Notes under the pieces: model-generated
Databases searched by the model: none
What the model was told of the DNA's origin: nothing
What the model saw: only the letters and a program-made list of their open reading frames with translations
Made by a program: the position numbers and the translations under genes
Source: UBA1783 sp033808805
GTDB lineage: Bacteria; Bacillota_I; Bacilli_A; Erysipelotrichales; Erysipelotrichaceae
Direction of reading: 5' to 3'
Length of the DNA: 64,000 nucleotides
Assembly: GCA_033808805.1 (NCBI GenBank)
Contig: JAPXMY010000002.1
Coordinates: 1-64,000 of the forward strand
Shown here: piece after piece, positions 47,676 to 56,551 of the stretch
How the letters are laid out: each line of letters begins with the position of its first letter
Numbering within the stretch: the first letter of the stretch is position 1

Positions 47676-48368
47676 ATGAAGAAATTCAAACTGCTGATAT
47701 TGTTTATGTTATCTTTAACTTTACTGGGTGCAGCTTACTTTTTTATAAATGGTTTAGACAATAATGATAGAACCCATCTGATGTCTGATTTTGCAGCTGA
47801 AGCTGATGAATCAATGCAAAACTACTATCAAGAAACCGATTTACCAGTTTATAAAGGTGAATATTTTGAAGTTAAAGTCAAAGAAGCCTTTGTTTATACA
47901 AAAGAAAATGGTTTCAGGCTATATGTCTATAATTTGCTGATTGCTCCCATCTATAATCAGAAGACAGTAATTTATTCATTTAAGCTTTCTTCACTGGAAT
48001 ATGGGAAAAAGTTTGAAAAGATGTACTATGATCACAATCATACTTTTGAAAAGGTGAACAAAAACAACTATACCTATAGAACAGCTGGAGAGATTCTATG
48101 TAATCAATATCAGTTTTTCCTGTATGATAATTCACTTTTATATGGTTATGAAATAACAGAAGAACAGCTGAATTCCTGTTATACAAATATTCTTTTAACG
48201 ATTAATATTAACGGTTATAAAGATAAGATAGAACTGAAAGATATTCAAATAAGCGAGTTTACTGAAGATAATTTAAATAACAGTATCATCAAGAACTTGT
48301 TAACTGAAGATACTCTTTCAGCCAGTATGCATGCTTATGTAAGTGAATTTAATGAAGATTTAAAGTAG
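47676..48368 (+). CDS. Predicted membrane-anchored or secreted protein, paralogue of the first lipoprotein
   Basis: A 230-aa protein with an N-terminal signal anchor (MKKFKLLILFMLSLTLLGAA) but no lipobox cysteine. The mature part contains ESMQNYYQ, LPVYKGEYFEVKV, VYTKENG and LLIAPIYNQ, which align with ESVLNYYQ, NPVFK, VETEEN and IVFVPLYVE in the lipoprotein at 258-947. A second match is EITEEQL with NGYKDKIEL against SIEQI with NKFKDTIKV. The two thus form a distant family in this genome. GGAGGAAAAG precedes the start. A promoter and terminator bracket it, so it is transcribed alone. Function unknown. Confidence 0.82.
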   Translation: MKKFKLLILFMLSLTLLGAAYFFINGLDNNDRTHLMSDFAAEADESMQNYYQETDLPVYKGEYFEVKVKEAFVYTKENGFRLYVYNLLIAPIYNQKTVIYSFKLSSLEYGKKFEKMYYDHNHTFEKVNKNNYTYRTAGEILCNQYQFFLYDNSLLYGYEITEEQLNSCYTNILLTININGYKDKIELKDIQISEFTEDNLNNSIIKNLLTEDTLSASMHAYVSEFNEDLK

Positions 48369-48370
48369 AG

Positions 48371-48394
48371 ATGAGTGAAAACTCATTTTTATTT
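48371..48394 (+). terminator. Intrinsic terminator
   Basis: ATGAGT (48371-48376) pairs with ACTCAT (48381-48386), followed by TTTTATTT. Confidence 0.65.
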
Positions 48395-48440
48395 AAAGAT
48401 ATAAATAATATGTTTTGAAAGATGTATAAATTTAGTAATG

Positions 48441-48449
48441 TGATATAAT
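48441..48449 (+). promoter_or_regulatory. Extended -10 promoter of the ZnuA-like gene
   Basis: TGA-TATAAT, an extended -10 box, about 20 bp before the start codon at 48469. The -35 region is poor. Confidence 0.45.
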
Positions 48450-48468
48450 ATTATCTGGAGGTAATGTT

Positions 48469-49428
48469 ATGAAAAGAAAACTATTAGTAATCTTGATTAT
48501 GGCATTTTTAACAGTTAACCTTTCAGGTTGTGTAAATGAAAAAGCAACCATCACAACCACTGTTTATGCAGTTAAATATCTGGTTGAACAAATTGCTGGC
48601 GATAAAGTAAATGTCGAATATATCAGTACTGAAGAATATGTTCAAAATGCTAAGCTGGTAAATAATTATGATGAAATTTTATCAAGGACAACCTTATTTT
48701 TATATATTAATGAACTGGAACCATATCTGGATGTCTATCAGAATCTTTTATACAACTATGATTTTGAAGTAATCGATTTAGCTAACCTGTCAGCTATCTA
48801 TGGTTTTAAAAGATATACTAAAGTGACAGTTGATAATGTTTTTACTTTTAAAGAAACCGATTATTATGAGGATGAATGTTTTGAGCATGTAGATCTGTAT
48901 ACTAAAGATCCATTTATCTGGTTAGATCCTATTGCGATGAGCTCAATGGCTTCGACCATCAAGGATTGGCTGATTGCCTATTATCCAGAAGATACTTTGA
49001 CTTTTGAAAACAATTTCAAAGAGCTTCAAACTACTTTTGTCAGAATGGATGCTGAATATCAATCGTTAAAAGAGATAAGTGATGTCAAGTTTGTCAGTGT
49101 CACACCATGTTTTGGTAACTGGCAAAAATTATATGGAGTAGAGGTATATCCGCTGGTCATTTCTAAATATGGAGTTCTGCCCACTGAAGAACAATTGGAA
49201 GTTATAAAAAATGAAATTGTAGAAAACAATGTAAAATATATCATCTATGATGACACTTTACCGGAAATGTATCTGGAATTATATGAACAGATCAAAGAGG
49301 AATTAAAATTAAAGGTAATTGAACTTTCTTCTTTATCAATACTATCTGCTGATGATATTGAAAAGAACAAGGATTATATTACGATAATGTATGAAAATCT
49401 TACAGCTTTAGAAAATGCTTTTAAATAG
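48469..49428 (+). CDS. ZnuA-like metal-binding lipoprotein lacking canonical ligands
   Basis: A 319-aa lipoprotein with lipobox LSGC at residue 21, in the fold of the ZnuA/MntC/TroA cluster A-I substrate-binding proteins: TTVYAVKYLVEQIAGDK, NELEPYLD, DPFIWLDP, and the C-terminal EIVENNVKYIIYDDTLP segment. The usual ligands are missing. DPHxWLDP has Phe for His, and the HDAFxYF motif is replaced by VTPCFGNWQ. The final ligand region is also altered. No ABC permease or ATPase gene is adjacent. The protein may bind a different ligand or act as a chaperone or decoy. GGAGGTAA precedes the start. Confidence 0.8.
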   Translation: MKRKLLVILIMAFLTVNLSGCVNEKATITTTVYAVKYLVEQIAGDKVNVEYISTEEYVQNAKLVNNYDEILSRTTLFLYINELEPYLDVYQNLLYNYDFEVIDLANLSAIYGFKRYTKVTVDNVFTFKETDYYEDECFEHVDLYTKDPFIWLDPIAMSSMASTIKDWLIAYYPEDTLTFENNFKELQTTFVRMDAEYQSLKEISDVKFVSVTPCFGNWQKLYGVEVYPLVISKYGVLPTEEQLEVIKNEIVENNVKYIIYDDTLPEMYLELYEQIKEELKLKVIELSSLSILSADDIEKNKDYITIMYENLTALENAFK

Positions 49429-49450
49429 AAGTTATCAAACTTCTATTTTC
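49426..49450 (+). terminator. Terminator-like hairpin before polA
   Basis: TAGAAGTT (49426-49433) pairs with AACTTCTA (49438-49445), followed by TTTTC. It starts at the stop codon of the upstream gene. The T tract is short. Confidence 0.5.
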
Positions 49451-49467
49451 ACATGGAGGTGGAAAGA

Positions 49468-52047
49468 ATGAAAAAGCTTCTTTTAATAGATGGAAACTCA
49501 ATGTTATTTAGAGCATACTATGCCACAGTATATGGAAAAAGTATGTCGACAAGTTCAGGCATTCCAACAAATGCCATCTATGGTTTTGCCTTAATGCTTC
49601 AAAAAGCTTTAAAGGATATAGAGCCGGAATATGTTTTTGTAGCTTTTGACAGTGATAAGGACACTTATCGTCACAAGCTTTATCCAGAATATAAAGGTAC
49701 CAGAAGTGCTACTCCTGAGGACTTGAAAACTCAGTTTCCTATAATCAGAGAATATCTGGACGCTTTACATATTACCCACTATGAAAAAAGTGGTTTGGAA
49801 GCTGATGATATTATCGGCTCTATCGTTAAACAGAATAAAGATTATAAAATTGCGGTGTTGACTTCAGATAAGGATTTACTGCAGATTGTAGATGAAAACA
49901 CTGATGTTTTTCTGATGCAAAAGGGGATTACTGATATGGCTCGTATGGATGAGAAGGCAGTATTTGAAAGATATGAATTAACTCCAGCTCAAATAATAGA
50001 TTTAAAAGGCCTGGCAGGAGACAGTTCAGATAATATTCCTGGCGTAACCAAGGTGGGAGATAAAACAGCTACCACACTTTTAAAAGAGTATGGCTCTGTT
50101 GAAGGGGTGTATGAAAATATTGATAAGATAAAAGGTAAACTGCATCAAAATCTTATCAATGACAAAGAAAAAGCCTTTTTATCTAAAAAACTGGCTGCTA
50201 TTATTGTTGATGCAGATTTAAGTGAGATAGATTTAAGCAGAAGTTTATATCAGAAAGAGTCTAAAGATGCTTATGATTTTTATCTGAAATATCAAATGAA
50301 AACCATGGCCAGCAAAGTAGACTTGTCTAATATTGAAGAAGATGAAGCTGAAAAGAAAGATGTTTTTAAAGAAAGAAAATTCAAGCTGGTTACCAGCCTT
50401 GAAAAGGATAGCCTTAATGATAAATCATTGCTCACTCTTGATGAGGAAAACCGTTTTGTAAGTATCTTAAATAAAAAGATTGCCTATAATATTCTGTTTA
50501 CTGATTTTATAAAGTGTCAAAACTGTCTGGATTATTTAGCTGATGATAATCAGAAAGTTTTTTATGATTTGAAAAATTGGTATCATCTGGCTTTCAAAAA
50601 CGATTTTAAAATAAATGGGAAAAATATCGATTTAATGGTTGTTTCTTTCTTATGCGACAGCAAAATCAAAAATATTGATAATCTGTTAGCCAAGTACAAT
50701 TTAACTATCAAAGCAGAAAAGAAAGACAGCCAGCTAGATTTGTTTTCTGATACCAGCAGTAATACCGCAGAATTAAATGCCTTAAGCAATAGATTGTTCT
50801 ATCTGACTGATATCCTGATGAAAGATTTAAAACAGAAAGATATGGAAAGTTTATATTTTGATGTTGAAAGACCACTGATCAGAATATTGGCAGAGATGGA
50901 AATAACAGGCATCAGAGTAAATGAAACGGTTTTAGAAAAGATAGCTGAAGAAACAGCTAAAAAGATAGCTCATTATGAGCAGAATATTCATAGACTGGCT
51001 GAAAGAGAGTTTAACATCAACTCACCAAAACAGCTGGCAGAAGTTCTTTATGATGATTTAAAGTTAGCTAGAACAACAAAAAGAAGTACTGATGCCAGAA
51101 CTTTAGGAAAACTGAGAGATTATCATCCGATTATTGATGAAGTATTACAATATCGTAAATATGCCAAGTTCTATTCTACCTATGCCTTTGGACTAAAAAA
51201 ATATATTGAAGAGGATGGCAAGATTCATACCAGATTCAATCAATGTGTCGCTGAAACAGGCAGGCTCTCAAGCAGTGATCCCAACCTGCAGAATATTTCA
51301 ATCAGAAGTGAGGAAACTTCATCTATTCGCAGTGCCTTCATTCCAGAAGAAAACTGTGTTTTGGTAGCTGCCGATTATTCACAGGTTGAACTTAGACTGC
51401 TGGCTCATCTATCAAATGAGGAAAGATTGATTGAGGCTTTCAAAAAGGGATTGGATGCTCATACCAAAACAGCGATGGATATTTTTTCGGTAGAAGAAAA
51501 TGAGGTAACCCCTTTAATGCGTCGACAAGCCAAGGCCATTAATTTTGGAATCGACTATGGAATGAGTGCTTTTGGTCTGGCTGAAAATTTGAATATACCT
51601 GTGGCTGTTGCCAGAGATTATATCGATGCCTATTTTGAAAAATATCCTAATGTAAAGGCTTATATGGATAATACGATTGCCAACTGTGAAAAGACTGGCT
51701 TTGTGACAACTTTATTAAAGAGAAGAAGAGAAATTCCAGAGATCAACCATCGAAATCGTAATATTAAGGAATTTGGCAAAAGAGCAGCGATGAATGCTCC
51801 GGTTCAGGGCAGTGCAGCTGATTTGGTTAAAGTAGCGATGGTAAATGTCTATAATGAATTAAAGAAAAGAAATTTAAAGTCAAAGCTTATTTTACAGATT
51901 CATGATGAATTGATTTTAAATGTTCCAATTGAAGAAAAAAAGGAAGTTATCCAACTGGTAAAAGAAAAGATGGAACAGGCAATGACTCTGTCAGTTCCGC
52001 TTAAAGTAGATGCCAGCTTTGGTAACAATTGGTTGGAGGTAGTATAA
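49468..52047 (+). CDS. polA: DNA polymerase I
   Basis: An 859-aa family A polymerase. The 5'-3' nuclease (about residues 1-290) has DGNSMLFRAYYA, FVAFDSDKD, GLEADDIIGS and GLAGDSSDNIPGV. The central 3'-5' exonuclease region is shortened and lacks the DxE motif of active proofreading domains, as in Bacillus Pol I. The polymerase part has motif A DYSQVELRLLAH, motif B RRQAKAINFGIDYG and motif C QIHDELIL. The ATG at 49468 follows GGAGGTGG; an ATG at 49453 precedes that site. It fills gaps in replication and repair. Its stop shares a base with the start of the next gene (TAATG). Confidence 0.96.
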   Translation: MKKLLLIDGNSMLFRAYYATVYGKSMSTSSGIPTNAIYGFALMLQKALKDIEPEYVFVAFDSDKDTYRHKLYPEYKGTRSATPEDLKTQFPIIREYLDALHITHYEKSGLEADDIIGSIVKQNKDYKIAVLTSDKDLLQIVDENTDVFLMQKGITDMARMDEKAVFERYELTPAQIIDLKGLAGDSSDNIPGVTKVGDKTATTLLKEYGSVEGVYENIDKIKGKLHQNLINDKEKAFLSKKLAAIIVDADLSEIDLSRSLYQKESKDAYDFYLKYQMKTMASKVDLSNIEEDEAEKKDVFKERKFKLVTSLEKDSLNDKSLLTLDEENRFVSILNKKIAYNILFTDFIKCQNCLDYLADDNQKVFYDLKNWYHLAFKNDFKINGKNIDLMVVSFLCDSKIKNIDNLLAKYNLTIKAEKKDSQLDLFSDTSSNTAELNALSNRLFYLTDILMKDLKQKDMESLYFDVERPLIRILAEMEITGIRVNETVLEKIAEETAKKIAHYEQNIHRLAEREFNINSPKQLAEVLYDDLKLARTTKRSTDARTLGKLRDYHPIIDEVLQYRKYAKFYSTYAFGLKKYIEEDGKIHTRFNQCVAETGRLSSSDPNLQNISIRSEETSSIRSAFIPEENCVLVAADYSQVELRLLAHLSNEERLIEAFKKGLDAHTKTAMDIFSVEENEVTPLMRRQAKAINFGIDYGMSAFGLAENLNIPVAVARDYIDAYFEKYPNVKAYMDNTIANCEKTGFVTTLLKRRREIPEINHRNRNIKEFGKRAAMNAPVQGSAADLVKVAMVNVYNELKKRNLKSKLILQIHDELILNVPIEEKKEVIQLVKEKMEQAMTLSVPLKVDASFGNNWLEVV

Positions 52048-53435
52048 TGCCAGAATTACCAGAAGTTGAAACTGTAGTCAGAACGCTTGAAAAACAGCTG
52101 GGAAATAAAACAATAAAGGAAGTAAAGGTATATTGGGATAATATTGTCGCTAATGTAACAGCGGAAAAGTTTTCATCATCCTTAAAAAATCAGACGGTTG
52201 AAAGATATGGACGTCGAGGTAAATTTCTGATTTTTACCTTAACTGACTATATCCTGGTTTCTCATCTTAGAATGGAAGGCAAGTTTTTTGTTTATCCTTT
52301 GAATACCGTAAAAAACAAACATACGCATGTCATCTTTAAACTGGAAGATGGAGAAGTGCATTATAACGATGTAAGAAAGTTTGGAAAATTCTATCTATAC
52401 AAAAAACAGGAAAATCTAGCCTGTCTGGATAAAATCGGATATGAACCATTTGATGAAAATTTAAATGGTGAAGTTCTAAGAGAGTTGACTAAAAAAGATC
52501 GCATGGTCATTAAAACAAAACTGCTAGATCAGTCTTTGATAGCGGGCATTGGTAATATCTATGCCAATGAGATCTGTTTCAAATGTAATTTAGATCCATT
52601 AAGAAAAAGCTGTTATATAAGTGAAAAAAAGTGGGATGAAATTCTAAAGGCCACCAGAGAAGTTTTAGATCAGGCCATCCAGCAGGGAGGAACAACAATC
52701 AGAAGCTATACTTCTTCTTTAGGTGTAACGGGACTGTTTCAACAATCCTTAATGGTTCATGGTCGTGAAAATGAAGATTGCTATATCTGTGGCAGTAAAA
52801 TACTGAAGATGAAGGTAAATGGCAGGGGAACTCATTACTGTCCAAACTGTCAAAAACCAAAACCGCTAGTAGTGGCTATTACAGGGTCCATTGGTTCAGG
52901 CAAATCTACAGTAACCAAATATCTGGCTGAAAACGGTTATAAAACTATCAGCAGCGATGCTATAAATGCTGATTTACTAAACCAAGAGCAGACAATCCTG
53001 GATTTGGCTGACATAATTGGGTGTAATCCTGAAGATATCGATAAAAAATATCTTTCTAGCGTAATATTTTCAGATAAAGAAATTAAAATGAAAGTTGAAG
53101 AATATTTACATTCTAAAATTTATCAGAAAATAGCTAACTGGATTGATGAAAATGAAAATGAGAAACTGCTGTTTGTTGAAGTGCCACTGCTTTATGAAGT
53201 TAACTGGAATAAGAGATTTGACTGTAACGTAACGGTAAACAGCAATATTGATCTGATTTATAAACGCTTGCTTGAAAAGCGAAATATGAGTAAAGAAGAT
53301 GTTGATAAACGTCTGATAAATCAAATGTCACCTGAAAAAAAGTTGGCTTTGGCTGATTATGTTTTAGAAAACGCTTCCACTTTAGAAAAATTATTTTCTA
53401 ATATTGATCTGTTGATAAAAAAACTCGATTATTAA
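52047..53435 (+). CDS. mutM-coaE: Fusion of formamidopyrimidine-DNA glycosylase (MutM) and dephospho-CoA kinase (CoaE)
   Basis: A single 462-aa ORF with two complete enzymes. Residues 1-271 are MutM/Fpg: the PELPEVET start with catalytic Pro and Glu, RRGKFLIF, LIAGIGNIYANEIC, and a C-terminal zinc finger CYICG...CPNC. From about residue 273, after a QKPKP linker, comes CoaE: ITGSIGSGKST (P-loop), SDAINADLL, VEVPLLYE and RLLEKRNMSKEDVDKRL. MutM removes oxidised purines from DNA; CoaE makes coenzyme A. In Firmicutes the two are commonly neighbours, so loss of a stop codon explains the fusion. It overlaps polA by one base. Both active sites look intact. Confidence 0.93.
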   Translation: MPELPEVETVVRTLEKQLGNKTIKEVKVYWDNIVANVTAEKFSSSLKNQTVERYGRRGKFLIFTLTDYILVSHLRMEGKFFVYPLNTVKNKHTHVIFKLEDGEVHYNDVRKFGKFYLYKKQENLACLDKIGYEPFDENLNGEVLRELTKKDRMVIKTKLLDQSLIAGIGNIYANEICFKCNLDPLRKSCYISEKKWDEILKATREVLDQAIQQGGTTIRSYTSSLGVTGLFQQSLMVHGRENEDCYICGSKILKMKVNGRGTHYCPNCQKPKPLVVAITGSIGSGKSTVTKYLAENGYKTISSDAINADLLNQEQTILDLADIIGCNPEDIDKKYLSSVIFSDKEIKMKVEEYLHSKIYQKIANWIDENENEKLLFVEVPLLYEVNWNKRFDCNVTVNSNIDLIYKRLLEKRNMSKEDVDKRLINQMSPEKKLALADYVLENASTLEKLFSNIDLLIKKLDY

Positions 53436-53464
53436 CTATTTGACTGCTGTCAGATAGTTTTTTT
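53434..53464 (+). terminator. Terminator after mutM-coaE
   Basis: AACTATTTGAC (53434-53444) pairs with GTCAGATAGTT (53449-53459) with one T-G pair, followed by T residues to 53464. It separates the polA/mutM-coaE transcript from dnaB. Confidence 0.85.
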
Positions 53465-53531
53465 AAGTAAAAATTTGCTATATTATGATACAATAGGTAT
53501 GCTGATGATATTTCGGCTTGAGGGAGGAATT

Positions 53532-54668
53532 ATGTTAGGTAAAGATCAGTTTATTGTTAATACCAAGGGGTCTTTTATCACCAACCACCAGCAGGTTCTG
53601 GCGGCTTTATACATGCCTTTAATAGGTATTGAAGCGGTTGGAATATATAATCTTCTGTATGCCGAAAGAAAAGGATCAGTCAATTCCGACATAGAAAGAT
53701 TATGTAAATTATCAGGCTTGGATATTGACAGTCTAAAGAAACATTTAGTATTACTGGAACAGTTCAGTTTAGTTGAAAGATACTATAAGGATGGCATTTA
53801 TGTCTTTGTAGTCATCTCACCAGTTAATGCTAATGATTTTTTTGAGAATGATCTATATGCTCGCCTATATCTGAATCGAGTCGGAAAGAAAGATTTTGAA
53901 ATAACAAAAGCAAAATATCTATACGATGAAATTAATTTTGAAAGCTTTGAAAATCTGACTAACAAAAAACTGGATTTATCAGTACTGAAAAATTGGACAG
54001 AAGCTGAAGAAAAGATGTATCAGGAATTAAAACAGCCTGTCTATAAATATGATGCTATTGAAATAAAGTTTGATTATGAACGTTTTATTAGAAGCTTAGG
54101 TGATTCAGTCTTGCTGTTTCCATATTCTCTAAGAACAAAAGAGAATATGCAGACAATAGGACAGCTGGCAACATTGTTTTCGATTACACCAGAAAAGATG
54201 AAAACACTGGTAGCTAAAAGTATTGATATTGAAACCAATAGCTTTGATGCAGAAAAACTCAAAAAGCTTTGTCTCAATGAGAAAACAGTCGATGTTGTTG
54301 AGGGAAGCAATGAATATGACCTGTCACCGGTTTCGTTTCTTTATTTAAAACAGGGTGTACCGGTATCTAATGCGGATAAAAGACTGCTTGAGTACTTGCA
54401 AATACAGCTGCAGATGAAACCAGAAGTAGTAAATGTTCTCATTGAGCAGTGTTTAGAAAATACCAATCAGAAACTAAGCAAAGACTATGTAGAAAAGGTA
54501 GCTACTACCTGGATCAGACAAAAGGTGGAAACTTTGGAAGACGCCTTAAAACAGAAAGAAAATCAAAACTTTTCAAAGAAGAAGACGGTTAAAAAAAGAA
54601 AAAATGAATTAGAATATGAAGACCAGGATATAGAGGAGTTAAGGAAGAGAATATTCTCTAAAGGATAA
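53532..54668 (+). CDS. dnaB: Replication initiation and membrane attachment protein DnaB (DnaB/DnaD family)
   Basis: A 378-aa protein of the Firmicute DnaB type, a helicase-loading factor at oriC and restart sites. The N-terminal winged-helix domain has KGSFITNHQQVLAALYMPLIG. The central DnaB_2-like region contains QTIGQLATLFSITPEKM. The C-terminal domain has LLEYLQIQLQMKPEVVNVLIEQCL, and the tail is basic and charged. The ATG at 53532 follows GGGAGGAAT; an in-frame start 19 codons earlier lies inside the leader. It sits three bases before dnaI, as is usual, and they work together to load the replicative helicase. Confidence 0.88.
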   Translation: MLGKDQFIVNTKGSFITNHQQVLAALYMPLIGIEAVGIYNLLYAERKGSVNSDIERLCKLSGLDIDSLKKHLVLLEQFSLVERYYKDGIYVFVVISPVNANDFFENDLYARLYLNRVGKKDFEITKAKYLYDEINFESFENLTNKKLDLSVLKNWTEAEEKMYQELKQPVYKYDAIEIKFDYERFIRSLGDSVLLFPYSLRTKENMQTIGQLATLFSITPEKMKTLVAKSIDIETNSFDAEKLKKLCLNEKTVDVVEGSNEYDLSPVSFLYLKQGVPVSNADKRLLEYLQIQLQMKPEVVNVLIEQCLENTNQKLSKDYVEKVATTWIRQKVETLEDALKQKENQNFSKKKTVKKRKNELEYEDQDIEELRKRIFSKG

Positions 54669-54670
54669 AG

Positions 54671-55567
54671 ATGGAAAAATTTAAATACCCAGAAGTTAAA
54701 ACAGATTATATTGAACAGATAAAAGAAAAACTGATTAATGATCAGGATATTTTAATGCTGATTAAAAAACTGAATTTAACCAAAGAAGATGTATTTAAAG
54801 AAGCTATCATATTTTTGGAATGGCTAAAAGATTATAAGTACTGTAAGGACTGTAAAGGTCTACAGATGTGTAATAAGGGTCATCTGGGATATCGATTAGA
54901 TATTGATGAAAACCTTCAACAGTCGCTGGTACCATGTGAATATCTGCAGTCAAAAGAGAATTTAATCGCTCATAAAAGGAATTATCTGCTGTGCGATTTA
55001 TCAGATAAAAACTTGACAACTTCACTGGATGAAATAGATTTATCTAATGAACCAGCTCATTATAGAGACATAGTTAATATTACTAAACAATGGGTAAAGC
55101 ACCTGCCAAAAAAAGGTTTATACTTTTATGGTGGACTTGGGGTTGGAAAAACATATCTTGCCAGTGGGATCTGTAATGATTTGGCCAGAAAAGGTTATAA
55201 GGTTGCCTTTGTCAATTATCCAAAACTATGTTCAGACATTAGAAATAATGTTACCGAATATGATTATGTTGACAGCAGAATAAGAAAACTAAGAAGAGCA
55301 GCACTGCTGGTAATAGATGATATTGGCGCAGAAAGTGTAACCAACTATATCCGAGATGACATCCTGTTTCCAATTCTGGATTACAGAATGGAACATGAGT
55401 TAAGAACAATCTTCACCAGCAATTGTGATTTGGAAAGTTTGAAAGAAAGAATGACTCTTTCTAAAGGCGGCGAAGAAGATGAAACAAAAGCTTTAAGAAT
55501 TATTGAAAGAATAAAAACATTATGTAACACGGTTCTTATCAAAGGGACATCGCGAAGAAGTCTATAG
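54671..55567 (+). CDS. dnaI: Helicase loader DnaI
   Basis: A 298-aa AAA+ ATPase. The N-terminal domain carries CKDCKGLQMC with a GH, the zinc-binding helicase-interaction part. Walker A is FYGGLGVGKTYLA (about residues 155-167) and Walker B LVIDDIGAE. Sensor and arginine-finger regions follow (FTSNCDLESLKERM, RIIERIK). It loads the hexameric replicative helicase onto DNA. Its start is two bases after the dnaB stop. A GGAGG site for pfkA lies at its end, so the operon continues into glycolysis genes. Confidence 0.93.
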   Translation: MEKFKYPEVKTDYIEQIKEKLINDQDILMLIKKLNLTKEDVFKEAIIFLEWLKDYKYCKDCKGLQMCNKGHLGYRLDIDENLQQSLVPCEYLQSKENLIAHKRNYLLCDLSDKNLTTSLDEIDLSNEPAHYRDIVNITKQWVKHLPKKGLYFYGGLGVGKTYLASGICNDLARKGYKVAFVNYPKLCSDIRNNVTEYDYVDSRIRKLRRAALLVIDDIGAESVTNYIRDDILFPILDYRMEHELRTIFTSNCDLESLKERMTLSKGGEEDETKALRIIERIKTLCNTVLIKGTSRRSL

Positions 55568-55577
55568 GAGGCAAGTT

Positions 55578-56540
55578 ATGATAAAAACAGTAGGAGTTTT
55601 AACAAGTGGTGGAGATGCTCCTGGAATGAATGCTGCTATTAGAGCAGTAACCAGAAGCGCTTTAGAAAAAGGTTATGAAGTTTATGGAATCAGAAATGGT
55701 TTTCAAGGCTTGATATATGGTGATTTTATTAAATTTGATCGAAGTTCTGTTTCTGGCATTTTGAATCGAGGAGGGACATTTTTAGGTTCAGCCAGATTGC
55801 CAGAGTTTAAAAATGATGAAATGCAGAAAATAGCAATTGCTCAAATGAAGAAGGTTAATATGGATGCCCTGGTTGTTATTGGTGGTGATGGTACCTTCCG
55901 CGGTGGTTATGATTTAGCTAAAAAAGGTGTTAAAGTCGTGGGTATACCAGCAACTATCGATAATGATGTGGTCGGAACAGAATACTCTATTGGATTTTAC
56001 ACTGCCTGGAACACTATAGTAGAAGCAGTCGATAAACTAAGAGATACTTCTGCTTCACATCATCGCTGTTCTGTGGTGGAAGTAATGGGTAATAAATGCG
56101 GTGATTTGGCTCTGTTTTCTGGAGTTTGTGTGGGAGCTGAGGTAATTATTGTTCCAGAAGATGACTTCAGAGAAGAAGAGGTGCTGGCTAAAATCTGTTA
56201 TTTAGACCAGGTAAAAAAAGGAAAACACGCTATTGTTGTAGCTACTGAAAAAGTTGTTGATGTCAATGATCTGGCTAAAAAGATTTCTGAAGTTTCAACT
56301 TATACCGGAAGAGCTACTATTTTAGGACATATTCAAAGAGGTGGAAGTCCGGTACCTAATGATAGACTTTTAGCGACGATGCTTGGTGATAAAGCGGTAG
56401 AGTTGCTGCAACAAGGTATTTCTGGCCACTGTGTGGGAATTTATAATGGCGAGGTTATTTCGACCGATATTATTGAAGCGATAGATAAAGGAAAAGAAAA
56501 GAGATCTGATTTAATGAAATTATTCACTAGATTGGCATAG
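55578..56540 (+). CDS. pfkA: ATP-dependent 6-phosphofructokinase
   Basis: A 320-aa bacterial PfkA, the committed step of glycolysis (fructose 6-phosphate to fructose 1,6-bisphosphate). SGGDAPGMNAAIR and VVIGGDGTFRGG bind ATP. PATIDNDVVGTEYSIGF holds the catalytic Asp (usually PGTIDND). The substrate segment VVEVMGNKCGDLA differs slightly from the common MGRxAG (N for R). ILGHIQRGGSP is present. AGGAGG precedes the start. It is paired with pyk 11 bp downstream, a common Firmicute arrangement. Confidence 0.95.
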   Translation: MIKTVGVLTSGGDAPGMNAAIRAVTRSALEKGYEVYGIRNGFQGLIYGDFIKFDRSSVSGILNRGGTFLGSARLPEFKNDEMQKIAIAQMKKVNMDALVVIGGDGTFRGGYDLAKKGVKVVGIPATIDNDVVGTEYSIGFYTAWNTIVEAVDKLRDTSASHHRCSVVEVMGNKCGDLALFSGVCVGAEVIIVPEDDFREEEVLAKICYLDQVKKGKHAIVVATEKVVDVNDLAKKISEVSTYTGRATILGHIQRGGSPVPNDRLLATMLGDKAVELLQQGISGHCVGIYNGEVISTDIIEAIDKGKEKRSDLMKLFTRLA

Positions 56541-56551
56541 AGGGAGTAAAG

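Noticed and set aside
50350..50830. Active 3'-5' proofreading domain in DNA polymerase I
   Set aside because: The region is present but short and lacks the DxE and YxxxD motifs, as in Bacillus Pol I, so no proofreading claim is made.
52029..52046. An earlier start for the MutM-CoaE protein
   Set aside because: It would add residues before PELPEVE, whose proline must be exposed as residue 2 for catalysis, so the ATG at 52047 is the real start.
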